Shown: positions 1-11,547, counted from the stretch's first letter. The stretch is 64,000 nucleotides of DNA from Schistosoma haematobium (GCF_000699445.3 NC_067196.1:7311616-7375615); one strand, 5' to 3'. Numbers and translations are program-made. Notes: generated from the sequence alone by a model not told the origin.

Positions 1-451
1 CAGTGGTGTATGTTATGTAATTTATTCGAAGTAACAATCTAATCCATTTGGTCGCTACACTGTCTTGACACATATTCGTTATTTCATATTTAGTACTACA
101 ACCACCTGAAACTTGTTATTATCCAGGACGCTGCAGTTTTTTCTAGCTAGTTTCCCAGAAATTAGATTTCCAACCGCTATATTGTGTTTCTAATGTCTAG
201 TATACTTACCTTGCCAGGAATAAATTCATTAATAAAGTATTTGCCGAACAGTTCTTGTTTTGCTTGATGATTAGTACTATAGTTTTCTGGGTCAAATTGA
301 TTTATTCACGTTTTCGAACTAGGTACCTTCAAATGAGTTGCATTTAGATACCAGACGGAGTTCCTTATCAACTTACTAAGCTTCGCTTCTTTCCGCCAGT
401 TAACATAAGCTTTTCGGATATCAATACCACGGATAAACTTGGCAGTTTCAA
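1..451. other. AT-rich intergenic sequence, nothing recognised
   Basis: No reading frame, repeat family or RNA signal that I can support. Confidence 0.5.
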
Positions 452-612
452 ATAAATAGAGCATTGGGTAGATATGTTTTGTTGTATCCCAATGAGTAGA
501 AACATTGTACTCCTGACAATTCGTGACTTAATGTAAGCCACTTCTCCAAAGTAAATAAATAGTCGACATTAACACAACTTTTAAGCTTGTGTTAATTTAA
601 TTTTTAAATAAT
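452..612 (-). repeat. PLE-tail-like repeat, copy 1
   Basis: Resembles 43528-43735. Both share a block reading GAGCATTGGGTAGA on the plus strand, then ATCCCAATGAGTAGAAA, then a CACTTCT block and an AT-rich hairpin (here around 575-597, arms ATTAACACAA / TTGTGTTAAT). On the minus strand the CACTTCT block reads like the region after the GIY-YIG domain of Penelope-like elements. This class is inferred; the homology of the two copies is seen directly. Confidence 0.45.
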
Positions 613-2220
613 TGATAATCGCTAAACAGTGCTTCTGACGTACAAAAAACAGAAATAAAACGTCAGTAATATTACAAATACGATCAGTATTCTAGGAAAT
701 ATATGTATTGCACAAATGCAATAATCACATTAGGCCTAACGGTTTTCAATTGGGAGTACTTCCGATTGTTACTTATTTTTTACCGTACAATTCTGATAAG
801 TCTTCACTATACTTTTAACCTAATCAGAAATATAGTTTCCTCGAGTTACCAGTAATCTGTTTCAAAGTAATATTCATTTACGAGTTTTAAATTTACTTAT
901 TGGGTTCGGAATATTCAATAATTAAAACGTCTGCTTGATCTACGATGATGGCTTACATGTTGTTTTATCAGATTCTGAAGTAGTTAATTGTCGGCGGATT
1001 TTGTTAGTTCCTGTAAACTGCTTTCATTTATTGATGAACTGACATTTCTCTTCAGAACAGTTTGAATGAGGATTACAATAAAATTACTAGAAGTTAGTAA
1101 CACTCGACATTCTTATCCTACCTGTTCAGATTATTCTCACTGAAATGAACTCTATTGTCAGTTTTTCTTGTCGGCTAAATGTCATCCTCATTGATTTTTA
1201 AATAAACATGACAAAATCATTACCCATGCTAATTACTTCAGACCTGGTATTACAAAAATCTATAGTGATGTGAGGATAACAGGAGTTAAAAGTTACCATA
1301 ACTTGAATAGATAATCTACTATATCCCATACTACATGAAGTGTGGATCCCTTATCTAACGTGAAAGTGATTTTTTCATTTTTTGATCCTAGGTACACGGA
1401 ATAAACACCATAAGGTAGATCAAAGTATTGAGGAAATAATTTAATCTGAATTCTGGATGTGGAAGGGTACGAGTCTATCAGTAAGACGACCATCAACTCA
1501 ACTTTCAGTCAACGATTCAAATCAGTAGATACAGCAAACTCATTCACGACCACAACTCAAAAATAAATTGACACTCGTTTTGAGCAGTTGTGTTCAAAGT
1601 GTACTGGGATAGACAGAAACGAAAACTGGTTTTTGTACGTTGATAGTTGTGCAACGTAAGTTGCCAACAAAAACGTTACTGTAGGATTCTGATGTATACT
1701 ACAACAGCTTGACAGAAGTGTTTTGACAAGATAATTTGTCAGGACTAACTGTGTATTGGTAAACTATTGATATTCTGGTGGCACTGAGCAACTATCGTAT
1801 TCTAGTATGAGTCTCTACAGAAGCCTATTTTGAGTCAAACTAACAGCCCGATTTCGCAGGTAGTATTGTGCTATTAAGCCGCTAACTTGGAGTATGCTCT
1901 TCTATATTGTCCATTCCTAATCAACTTGCAACCGAATGTGATAATCATCGGTGGTTGACTATTTCATTTTATTCTTTTTAGCCACATTGTTTATCACGTG
2001 CTGCATATCTTAACTCTTTGTAGAAAAAATATGTAAAATATATGTCTTCATACAAATTATTTCGTAAGCTTCCTTATTTCAAATTAGGTCTGTTATTCAT
2101 ATCAATAAATTATCATATGCGAATGTTAATCACTAGTAAGTGAATAATAACAAATATGTTTTTGCGTGAAAACAAAGAAATACTTTATGTTGCTAATTGA
2201 CATGTTTTACTATATGCAGT
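613..2220. other. AT-rich sequence, nothing recognised
   Basis: A 67-codon frame at 1293-1496 (-) has no family features and I treat it as chance. No repeat family used elsewhere in this annotation is recognisable here. Confidence 0.5.
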
Positions 2221-2690
2221 TTATTTATTTAAACACATGAACATTGGTACAACGCCACATAAATCATTCGATTTGTGCGAGAGCTAGGATACTGACCGGG
2301 TACCCAAACCGAAGCAGATGGTTTTCTTAGGAGGCCACACCCCGACTCTTTGACCTAAAGGTCTAACCCACAAGACTGTAGAGCAACGTCAGGAGATGCA
2401 GTCTTATGGTACCCGGTACCCAACGGTTCGTCCCCACAGGATACCGGAGCCCATGTGCACCACGGGGTTAGAATCAGGGTTTTCCAACTCACCTAGGTGA
2501 ACTCACCGCGTCCACCAACCCGGTTAATGCACCAGACATTCGCTTTTCGTCCTCTCAATTTCGTAAACAACAGTAATTCCACGAAAAGGCAGTGAGTAGG
2601 ATCTCTGTGGTAGTGGTTGTATGCATGTGGCCATGTGAGAGCATTTCGAGAGGGTTGACTCTTCACTCTTGGCCGTACCAGGGCATTTGA
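2221..2690 (-). repeat. Family R retroposon, copy R1
   Basis: Minus-strand copy of the ~480-555 bp repeat. Its 3' T-rich end (A-tail on the minus strand) is at 2221-2240 and its 5' end at the GTACCAGGGCATTTG block near 2690. It contains the family landmarks GGGTACCCAAACCGAAGCAG, CCTAAAGGTCTAA and TTTTCGTCCTCTCAATTTCG. No long frame is kept. See R2 for the structure of a complete copy. Confidence 0.8.
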
Positions 2691-3500
2691 TTTAGTTTGG
2701 TACTTCCTATATACGAGTCAAACCTTTTACTTCAGTGAGAAAATAGTATGGGGATAGGCGACAACAAATTATTGTTCTGAAGTCAGCTTTCATAAGTCGA
2801 TGGTTCATGGAAAAGTAAATAATATCGCAAAGCGTAATTAATTGGTCTGTTAAAGTCCTCTATGCTACTTTGCAAATCAATTAAAAGCGACAACAATCCG
2901 TCCTTACGGGTATAGATTATCCTACTTTTCGAATTCTTAGGGGATTTTCGAAAGTCCCTGCATTATTCTTCGCTTAGGATTAGAGTTTTCATCAAAGAAT
3001 AGCATCAACTACACATCAAACATGATTTATAGCTGTATGAATAAGTGGATCTTTAGCAAAATTTAAGGGACGCTATTTGATTAGTTCATCTATGAAACAT
3101 GGTGCCATTGGGTTAAGATTTGTATCAGGATTTAGGGATCTGACTATTTGAACGTTATGAAGTCTTTAGAAAGGAGATTGAGTGTGATACATTTATCATT
3201 ATCGTTTTTACTTTAGGTGGTGAAAAGTAGTTTTTCGTCATAATTTTAAACGTCTTGAGCAATGTACAAAAGTATTTCTACAGTTTATTACACATAATAT
3301 TTGGATTTCGCGCAAAAACCTTAAGACCACATCCTTGATTCTCATTGACTTGTCCCTTATGCTAGACTTTTATCTGTTTCCTCAAAATATTTAGCCGAAT
3401 CTTAACCAACAACGTGTGCACGTTAGCACAATCACCAGTCATTTGGCCTGCGTGATTGAACTAGCATATTATTTATTTCGAAGCAAATTGAGATGGTAAA
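2691..3500. other. AT-rich sequence, nothing recognised
   Basis: No coding or repeat signal that I can support. Confidence 0.5.
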
Positions 3501-3504
3501 CCAA

Positions 3505-3640
3505 TCAAAAGTAGTCAAATGAGGCGGCCAATCGATGGCAATCAGAAGTGACCCGAAGAACAAGTGCATATCACTGACTAAGAAATTGATTAATCCTTTG
3601 GGCCGTAGAGTTCTCTCTATATATAGACGAGTGCTTGTGC
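3505..3640 (+). promoter_or_regulatory. Possible promoter-like block (CCAAT and TATA)
   Basis: A locally less AT-rich stretch has GGCCAATCGATGG near 3525-3537 and a clean TATA-like CTCTATATATAGACGAG near 3616-3632. The spacing suits an RNA polymerase II promoter or the U3 of an LTR. Short overlapping frames here (3535-3820) are on both strands and mutually exclusive, so I do not call them genes. The next candidate frame on this strand starts at 4082. Low confidence, from motif matching only. Confidence 0.25.
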
Positions 3641-4081
3641 AGTTTATTCGGTGGCCGAATATACCTAGCCCAAGTAGTCAGTCGGGAGGAGGGCTGGCGC
3701 GTTGCACGTATCACTAGTATCAGACTTCGGACACCACTCATCACAGCACAAATTGACTTGGAAAACATTAAATCTAATCATGAAAACCTATTGCGAATTA
3801 ATTGTTTCTTCGATAAATAAGTTTGGTAAAGGTCAGAATTAACGTTTTGCAATAATTTCATTGACATGTAATAGTTTATGATAAAGGGTTATATCATTAA
3901 CAGAGTTACAACAAATTTCTGGTATAATCTAAAAGTCATGTATTGGTGTAAGCAGATAAGCAAGTTATCATAGCCTTGTACTAGAATTTCGAATAGCACA
4001 AATCTACTGTTTGTGATTGCTACGAACTACTAAGTAACTTCTGTTAAAAGGACAAAAGTCTCAAATCAATAATCTTTCAAA

Positions 4082-4490
4082 ATGAATGACTTAGTATGGC
4101 TTTGTCCAAGTAACAGTGCTAGGACTGCCTTCAGAAATTATAGAGGTTATATCACTAAATCATCAATTACGTCAATAGACAAAGACAAGTATACAAACAG
4201 ACAAAATTTGACGAAAATCTTGAGTGATCCGGACATCTATGATCATAGGGTTCTGCCTTTCAAAATTAAACAAGAAAATCGTTTGTTTCCACTTCATGGT
4301 AAACTATGTACATCAAGTAACTCGAATGATTTAACAGCCAACTCCTAAATGGCCTAGAAAACGGAATCATTTCATCAGATGTTAATTCTCCCTTACCTAG
4401 TACTCCTGTCGAAAAGATAATTTACTTTTTGTGTGACCATATTGAATGTAGTAATTTAGAAGCCGCTTTATTCAGATGTCGACTTAAATA
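4082..4490 (+). pseudogene. Unrecognised protein-coding region with one frameshift
   Basis: The first frame runs from ATG at 4082 to a stop at 4346-4348 (88 codons). A second frame, open after a TGA at about 4325, continues across that stop to a TAA near 4490 and ends EAALFRCRLK. Both halves have protein-like composition (for example HRVLPFKIKQENRLF in the first and EKIIYFLCDHIECSNLEA in the second), so one nucleotide has probably been lost or gained around 4325-4335. I recognise no family. An in-frame stop lies just upstream of the ATG, so the start fits. It could be a decayed retrocopy, a host exon with a sequencing error, or chance. It lies 105 bp upstream of retroposon R2. Confidence 0.35.
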
Positions 4491-4594
4491 AGTAGGATAA
4501 TATAAGAATCAATGTTTCTGTATGTGTAGTTCTATGTTATTACAATAGTTGATATTCATTCAGTGAATGAATGTTAATCGTCTGTTTATTAAAA

Positions 4595-5149
4595 TGTCAT
4601 TAAGCCACGACTCAAGCACAACCCACCGCAGCATCTCAATCAAGTCATGTAGACCGGACTAGGCTGTGGCCGGATTAAAAGCCCCCAAATGCCCTGGTAC
4701 GACCGAGAGTGGGGAGAGTCCGCTCTCCCCCTCGAAGTGCTCTCAAATGGCCACGCGTATATAGCCTCTGCCAGGGAAGTCCTACTCGCTGCATTCTCGT
4801 GACGGGGGTGTTGTCTACAAAAATGAGAGAACGAAAAGCGAATGTCCAGTGCTTCAACCGTATCCCAAACCAATGGTGTACATGGGCTCCAGTATCCTGC
4901 AGGAACAAATGGCATATGAACCAATCGTTGGTCACCACCTACCATGGGACTGCATCTCCACACGATGCTCCATTGCCTTGTGGGTCAGACCATCAGGTCG
5001 AAGGCTCGGGGTGTGCCCCCCTTAAAAAACCACCTGCTTCGGTTTGGGCACCCCGGCAGTATCACAGCCCTCACACATATCAAATGAGATTTGTGTGGCG
5101 CATATGTATTTTTTGCCTCCTTGTACTAATATCTATGTATTAAAATAAA
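4595..5149 (+). repeat. Family R retroposon, copy R2, with 14-bp target duplication
   Basis: This plus-strand insertion is flanked by the direct repeat TCTGTTTATTAAAA at 4581-4594 and 5150-5163. It carries about 85 bp of 5' sequence not seen in other copies here, then the common body from AAATGCCCTGGTACG at about 4686 to the TTAAAATAAA tail. A 144-codon frame (4709-5143) and antisense frames (4640-4963) run through it, but they are not conserved as proteins between copies and are not genes. The tail and target duplication indicate retroposition by a LINE-type enzyme. No tRNA-like promoter is evident. Confidence 0.8.
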
Positions 5150-5163
5150 TCTGTTTATTAAAA

Positions 5164-6642
5164 AGTGAAAATAGCACAAAATGGAAATGCTTTGTTTTTT
5201 TAAAAACATCGATGTAGAATGTGAAAATTATCAAATACATAGTAATGATATTAAAAATGTTCAGTCGGTAAAAAGGTCACATATAATATAAACAGGATGG
5301 ATATAAATATAAAGTCTAACTAATGATTCACATGTTATTAGTTCACCTCTTTCTTACTAGATTCAACATCTGAATATGATTGGATTAAGCATTTATTGTA
5401 GATTTTGATTTGATTGTTAGTTATTATGCATTCTTTGATAATTCTGATTACTATCCAGAAGTTCGGATAAGTTTGTTAGACAGGATGTTGGAATCATTTA
5501 AATTTTAAACGCTGAAATATCTTCTGTATACTACTTTGCACCCAACTTCTGTTAAATTATTCGTCCGAACGTTTAACTAATAGTCGTATAAATTGTACAC
5601 GTTGCATACAGAATATTATTTGTTATTGCTAATTTTATATTAGGACTTCATGGAGGATGGATATCATTGTAGATCACCAACGTAGATGATCTATGTTAAG
5701 TGGTTGGGGGTCTATTCAAGTTAGACGGGAATGGTGTCGAAATCACACCTCGCAGTCAGCACCTTATGTGGATTACCCCTTCATTGTATCAAGGTACTAT
5801 GGCTACTTTGAAGACCGTACAACACAAAAAACACTATTATGAAAATATATTAGTAAGAATGAGTACAGAGAAGATAGTGAGACCACCACCGCATGGGCTA
5901 GTTCATGGCATACGATTAACTGATGCGCGTTGGTTGTCCTTAACTTTGACAGGGATTGATGATCTGTTCGATATTTAATGACGCAACCGCCAGATGATCT
6001 GTCTATGGCTCAGTGACACTTTACTGACCGTACATCACAAAAACGGACAAAATTTCAGATCGAACAAATTATGCAAAATGGAGATTATCTGGTTTTCATA
6101 GTATTTACCATCTTTACTATCTCTTATGACAACAAATATAACTTAAATTCAGTTATTATAAGATATTCTACAACACAATTGAAAATGATCGCGAACTTTT
6201 ATTGTATAACTGACCTTACCTATTCAACAAGAACATACATCTCTTGGGATATGACAGTATAAAATTATTCATAGATCAAAAATAAAATTTCCAGGCATTA
6301 CAGTCTTATTTCCATTATTCTGATGTTGAAACTATCTTCTAAACTATCCATATTAAGAGGCTATAGTAGACTGGAATTCATACAAGCACCCAGATTTACT
6401 TCATTTAAAATAAGATGACACATTATCATTGTTACTATGATTACTGATACTTACATTTTCCGTAAATTACAAAGTTAGAATGGTAGGTTTACAATCTATT
6501 AACAACGATCAATTCATTACAATAGAAATACATCCTAGAATTATTCATGTTGTTCTGTTACAAATAAGACGTATCACCTTTGTGGAATCGAAAAAAAGAT
6601 CTACTAACTATTTGATACGAATAGTATGACAGAAAATTAGAC
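5164..6642. other. Unassigned sequence
   Basis: A 92-codon frame at 5700-5978 (+) lies in slightly less AT-rich sequence but has no recognisable motif. Around 5480-5510 a stretch resembles one arm of the hairpin at 10596-10686 (GACAGG, then GTTGGAAT.ATTTAAATTT), suggesting a decayed relative. Otherwise nothing. Confidence 0.4.
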
Positions 6643-6925
6643 GCTGAGTATAAGTCAGTCAGTCAGCTACAACGTAGGACCAGGCACATATATGCATCGG
6701 TCCAGGTTGCCATACCGCATTAGCACAGCAAGATGAACACCGGATTCATAAGAGTGGTTAGGTCAAAGGTGGTAATATATAGGAGAAAAATTGCATATAA
6801 GGATACAGTACAGGAAGAAAGAATTAGTTAGTAGAAAGAAACACATGAAGTGATTTTATTCTCTTAGTTTAAGGCAAGACAGAGAGTGTACACACCTATG
6901 CCATTGTGATCGATTCTCAACCATG

Positions 6926-7402
6926 TCACCAAGTCTCCAACCATCGGTTACGAAAGTCACGCGGACCCCAACCAAGTAGTCTGCATCTACCAACATGGCT
7001 CAGACTAGAAGTTAGTGACTTCAAGCACTGATGCCACGTTTTGGTTTGGCCGCCCCTAACTTTCTTCCAACCATCTCTAATACCGGATAGCATTGCACGA
7101 CGTGGTAATCGGTGTTCAGGCATACGTAACACGTGGCCCAACCATTTCAGTCGATGAAGATTCACAACCTCATCAACAGATTTACCATCATTTCCTGATA
7201 CCCTGCGTCTAACCTCACTATTACTTACCCGGTGGTCCCAGCAGATGCCAGCAATATTTCTAAGGCATCTGTGGTCAAATACTAATAGCTTACGAGTGTC
7301 TTCTACTCTTAAGGGCCATGTTTCGCTGCCGTAAAGTAAAACAGAACGGACTGCCGCGCAGTATACTCGTCCTTTTATTGATCGACGAATATCTCGCCTT
7401 CA
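6926..7402 (-). pseudogene. LINE family A C-terminal region
   Basis: Continues the RT polyprotein in the same frame after the double stop. Visible blocks are VYCAAVRSVLLYGSETWPL, LVFDHRCLRNIAGI, LHRLKWLGHVLRMP, RRAMLSG and GGQTKTWHQ, ending near NRWLETW. The YGSETW and LGH..R blocks are typical of the RTE clade C-terminus. The same block recurs at 20973, 29090, 31150 and 33290. Confidence 0.8.
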
Positions 7403-8525
7403 TCATAGGTGACGCAAGTTGGCAAAAGCCAAGCGAGCTTTTAGAATCCGTGCTGAGATTTCGTCAGACACCAACCCATTAGGGCTGATCAGACTTCCAA
7501 GATAAGTGAAGTTGTCAACGCGTTCGACTACTTCACTTCCTATCCTTAGTTCAGGTGTTGACGCAGACCAGTCCTTAAGCAACAACTTGCATTTAGAGGG
7601 AGAGAAGTGCATTCCAAACATTCTGGCATTGTTGCTTAGTGCTACCAGAAGACTCTGCACTTTGTCAGCGTCTTCACCAAACAGGACTATGTCATCTGCG
7701 TATTCTAAGCCGATAAGTGAACTTCCTGGAAGGAGATCAACGCCTGAAAATTCAGTCGACAAAAACGTTATTTTCATCAATAGGTCTATGATGAAGTTAA
7801 ACAAAAATAGAGAAAGTGGACAGCCTTGACGGACACCACTGGAGGTTGCAAAAGTAGATGACAGTTCGCCATAAGCCCTGACTCGACTAGTAGTGTTCGA
7901 GTAAAGAGCCTTTATAAGGTTTATGTACTTCTGGGGTACGCCTTTCAATGACAGACACTGCCACAGAATCTCGCGGTCTACAGAGTCAAATGCTGCTTTT
8001 AAGTCAAGAAAGACCACCATTGTCGGACGCCGATAAGTATGCTTATGTTCTAGAGCCTGACGAATGGTGAATATGTGGTCGATGCAGCCACGACCAGGTC
8101 TGAAGCCAGCTTGATTCTCTCGTGTTTGCAGTTCACGAGTCTTAGTTAGGCGTCTGATAATTATCGAGGCTAGTATTTTAGATACTATATTAGTTAAACT
8201 AATCCCTCTATGGTTGTCACAGGATGATTTTGACCCTTTCTTATATATTGGGACGATAAGTGATTGCGACCAGTCAGATGGAATAACGTCTAACTCCCAG
8301 ATCTTAGCTAAAATATTAGTCAACCTAATCGCTAAAATTGGACCACCATCCTTAAAATTATCTGGAGCCAATCCATCTGGACCAGCTGCCCTTCCTCGTT
8401 TCAGATTAATTATAGCCTTTTGAACTTCTGCTAGAGTTGGGGGACCTACTTCAATGTTCCATTCACACTGTCTGGGAATGGAGGGTAGTTGTAGAGTAGC
8501 TGAAGGCCAGCTGAACTGTTCCCCA
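7403..8525 (-). pseudogene. LINE family A reverse transcriptase domain
   Basis: An open frame with all the main RT blocks: SLIVPIYKKGSKSSCDNHRG (fingers), ENQAGFRPGRGCIDHIF, VVFLDLKAAFDSVD (motif A, catalytic Asp), SSGVRQGCPLS (motif B), YADDIVLFG (motif C, YADD) and NFTYLGSLISPNGL. It would copy the element RNA at the nicked target. The frame stops at two adjacent TGA codons near 7400 (related copies have Trp-Arg there), a change that needs two transitions. The sequence upstream of 8371 to about 8525 is in the same frame (VGPPTLAEV). Confidence 0.88.
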
Positions 8526-9230
8526 AAAATGTTCCGCCCATCGTTCTAAACGTCTGGACTGGGAACAGATGAGAGTATTGTCTTTTTCCGAAATAATCTC
8601 ACTTACACTTGACTTATTAGTTCCAGTTTCTTTTATTAGTCTGTAAAGCTGTTTTGTGTTCCCTATAGTCGCCGCCTTTTCCATCTCTTTTGCTTTCGTT
8701 GCCCACAACTGCTGACGGTCGTTTCTTAGACTTTTTCTTAACCTAGATCTGATTTGTTGTCGCTCTTCATCATGTTCGGAACCTGATGGGACGAGTTTGC
8801 GAGAATTCATCTGTGTGATAGACTTTGAAGAAATCCATTGGTTCTTTGTAACTCTGTGGTTTAAGTCACTAATAGATTTCATTGCTGTTTACACAGCTGT
8901 TTGTATGTCTTTCCAAGCAACATCTGGGTCAGCCTCGTTTTCAGAACTACCTAATTGTAACCTCAGTTGTTCCTGGAACCTATTTTTGGTTTTCTCGCTA
9001 CTCAATTCAGTTCTAATGGGTCTTTTTACTGAGGCTTTTTTGCGTCCAGTGAGGCGCAAGCACATGCGTGCCCGTATTAGGGCGTGGTCGGAGTCCAAGT
9101 ATGTACTCCAGAATGAGCGACAATCTTCTACCGACCCTCTCCAACGATGACTGATGGCAATATGGTCTATTTGAGTCCATCGTTGGTTTGGTGTAGGGGG
9201 TCGCCATGTTAGACGATGTCTCTCCTTATG
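8463..9230 (-). pseudogene. LINE family A: endonuclease C-terminus and linker
   Basis: The frame following the first frameshift has QIDHIAISHRW and then LDSDHALIRARM, the C-terminal His-containing motif of the AP-like endonuclease. A charged, Arg/Lys/Gln-rich linker follows. An in-frame TAA near 8887 separates two open parts (8889-9098 and 8463-8882). The second part ends with RRLERWAEHF, the usual lead-in to reverse transcriptase in this family. One extra T in a run near 8527 then shifts the frame into the reverse transcriptase. Confidence 0.75.
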
Positions 9231-9231
9231 C

Positions 9232-10197
9232 TTAAAATTTGTTTGCTAAAAATAAACGATTGTCTGAGCATAGTTGCAGCAGACGATCACCATTATCTGT
9301 TCGCTGTGCCGGTATACTAAAATACCCACCTAAATGCCTTTCTGTTTGGTTTAAACTACCTATCTGGGTATTAAAGTCACCTGCTACGAGTACTATGTCT
9401 GAACGTTTAGCTTTCTGAAGAAGTTCAGATAGCTTTCTGTAAAATTCATCTTTCATTTCCTCTGAGCTGCAGTCGGTGGGAGCGTAGGCAGAAACGACAA
9501 AAAGGCAACGACGTGTGTCTCTATCCTTCCGAGTGCTTACGGAGCTGTTTAGCCGAACAGCACATAGACGACTGTTGACGGGGATCCACTCTAACAGTGC
9601 TTGTTCCGCCCTCATGCTTAGTGCTATCCCTACTCCTGCCAGTCCACGAGAGCTGGCCATCGGGTCACCAGATACACGGAGAGTGTATCTCGTTGGCTCT
9701 CTGTTTTGCCGAGGTGAGGTCAAGTGAATGACCACACTGGGATCCTGTATGCGTGTTTCGGAGACACAGCATACATCAATGGTACGAGATTCTAGGGTTT
9801 TAGCCAGGGAAGCCTGCTGACTGATTTGACATAGAGTGGGTACATTGAAGGCTCCAATGTGTAGTGTGGAGCGAGGTTTCAGTAGACCTGGGACAGTGTT
9901 TTGAGCACTAGAATCGTTGGCTATGGTGACACTTGAAGGGGAAGCCGAACGAAGAAGTTTAGAGTTTGAAGTCGATGTAGGAGGAATAATAGGAATTAAA
10001 GAGGGAGGTTGAATATGAATACAGTGATCTTGGGTGCTGTTAGAGGTATGAGGGCGGTTATCACTTCCCGGTTGCCCACACCGTGGAAGGGTTCGTCTGG
10101 AGGTATCTGAAAAGGAAATTAGATTAGAGGTGGTCTCAGTGACCTGGGAGCGTGACCGCAGTGCCCAAAGGACAACTGCTTGAGGTCGGTCACACAC
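9232..10197 (-). pseudogene. LINE family A endonuclease region
   Basis: The first 321 codons of the element polyprotein. About 115 low-complexity Ser/Thr/Pro-rich residues precede an exonuclease-endonuclease-phosphatase fold domain. Its hallmarks are in order: HIGAFNVPTL (residues ~116-125), CVSETRIQD, GLAGVGIALS, VVSAYAPTD, LVAGDFNTQIG and DNGDRLLQLC near the end. Such domains nick target DNA to prime reverse transcription. The frame stops at 9232, right after LFLANKF, and the domain continues one frame over (INSHRW-type region and the DSDHAL motif at about 9087-9098). The active-site Asn, Glu and Asp residues of the visible part are kept. Only the frameshift breaks it. Confidence 0.85.
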
Positions 10198-10595
10198 GAC
10201 CTTTTTATGGGCAATTTTTGTGTTAGCTCCGTACTTGTTGAGACCTTACCGCCGGAGACGGATATCCGTGGGATAAGGCGAGGTGTGCATTTTTAGGGTC
10301 GAACTTTTCTAACCCCGCCCCTCCTTGTGGGAAGGCAGCATCGCTGTCATGCTGGTTGTCTGAAGGAAACACCTTACTGCTGTCACACCTCTGTACAGTC
10401 AGCAGTACGACTTCGCCTTCGGACCTTCAGTTTGTTGCTTTTAGTATTACCGCTCTTCAGCCGACCTGTCTGACATGGTAGGACCTTGAGGAACGGTTGT
10501 TCCAGTCAGTATAGCTCGGTTGCTTCATCACGATAGGCAAGCCCGACCACCACGTCAAGGTAGCAACAACGGTCGGGGCTGAGTATTTTTTTTAA

Positions 10596-10686
10596 AGACA
10601 GGTTTGCTGAATGAAACGTTGGAATTATTTAAATTTCAAAGATTAAAATTTAAATAATTCCAACGTTTCATTCAGCAAACCTGTCT
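10596..10686. repeat. Perfect 41-bp inverted repeat with 9-base loop
   Basis: The left arm 10596-10636 begins AGACAGGTTTGCTGAATG; the right arm 10646-10686 is its exact reverse complement; the loop is CAAAGATTA. No mismatch was found reading base by base. It lies 10 bp beyond the 5' target repeat of LINE A and just before the PLE region. The GAAACGTT motif in the arms resembles PLE tails. It could be an inverted PLE end or a foldback unit. Confidence 0.9.
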
Positions 10687-10785
10687 AACCTTCTTCAAGA
10701 TAATAATCGATCTACTACTATCTAGTCACATTACAATAATTTTCTGCTCAATACAAATAATCTTATCAGTTTAGGGGTTGTGGAG

Positions 10786-10880
10786 ATTGTTAAGTCTTTT
10801 TTGATTGAAATCATAAACCAATTGATGTTAGACCACCATTGGAAACCTGGAAGCACTGGACGGCCGGTTCATGATCTCAA
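10786..10880 (-). repeat. SINE 3' fragment
   Basis: Minus-strand fragment of the tRNA-like hammerhead SINE. It keeps the block TAGACCACCATTGG / CCTGGAAGCACTGGACGG, then jumps to GTTCATGATCTCAAT, so the hammerhead core and tRNA-like half are missing. Confidence 0.7.
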
Positions 10881-11244
10881 TATAAAAAAATCTTATTCAT
10901 GAACTCAAATAAACATTAGTTATCTTAAATAGAGCAAGAACAAAGATTGGTGCAGAATAATATGTTATTCATTTTATTTCGTTAGGTTCTCATCAGTTGC
11001 TTACAACCTAAATTATTTGAAATTATTACAGATATTGACATATTTATACATACGACGGTGATTAAGGATCAATACATGTGTATCATGATGTAGTGAAGAT
11101 TCAAATAGAGTTAATGAGGTCATAAAATGTTTGATTCGAATAAATAAATAAAGTTAGAGAGGGAAAGTTCTGGAACATTGAAATAGTGATTAGAACTCAT
11201 GAAAATAGATTAATGGTAATAAAGAAAATATGAATTGAAATCAA

Positions 11245-11427
11245 TCATTTATGTATGATGTAATTTAAAAGAGTTGGAGTAATGACGCAATAAATAAATA
11301 AATAGAAATAAATGAACAAAAAAGTGGGGGTTATTGTTACCAGGGTAAAGAAAGATTTATTAGTCTCTTTTTGTATACATAGATCTGGTTTTAAACGTTT
11401 GATTGTTAACGCTTCAGCGAATTTCAA
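11245..11427 (-). pseudogene. PLE-1 endonuclease C-terminus, shifted frame
   Basis: Reads KFAEALTIKRLKPDLCIQKE, matching the PLE block after GIY-YIG that carries the catalytic Glu (FAEA.xIKR.KP). It belongs to the same protein as 11548-12570 but is separated by a frameshift or stop near 11548. The remainder of this frame is AT-rich UTR. Confidence 0.75.
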
Positions 11428-11547
11428 AAGGTTCGTGTTTGATTATTTGTTAATCATCTTGAAGGACTTCAGTATATCAACTTCATGTCCTGTATCAAGG
11501 AGATGTCTTGCGATAGCACTGTTGAATGCGTTCAATCCATTTAACCT

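Larger units (their letters stand above)
6652..10577 (-). mobile_element. Full-length RTE-like LINE, family A, flanked by 9-bp target duplication
   Basis: A 3.9-kb non-LTR retrotransposon on the minus strand. The 3' end (6652) is a CAGTCAGTCAG tandem motif followed by a 3' UTR; the 5' end is at about 10577. The direct repeat GCTGAGTAT at 6643-6651 and 10578-10586 marks the target site. The order is 5' leader (10198-10577), AP-like endonuclease, linker, reverse transcriptase and an RTE-type C-terminal region. At least two frameshifts (near 9235 and 8527), a stop near 8887 and two adjacent stops near 7400 inactivate it. Related copies or fragments lie at 23290, 29090 and 31653-33684. Confidence 0.88.

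Noticed and set aside
4640..5143. Three overlapping frames of 87-144 codons on both strands
   Set aside because: They lie wholly in retroposon R2; other R copies do not keep them.
5700..5978. A 92-codon frame as a host gene
   Set aside because: No motif, no splice or promoter context, no second frame continuing it.
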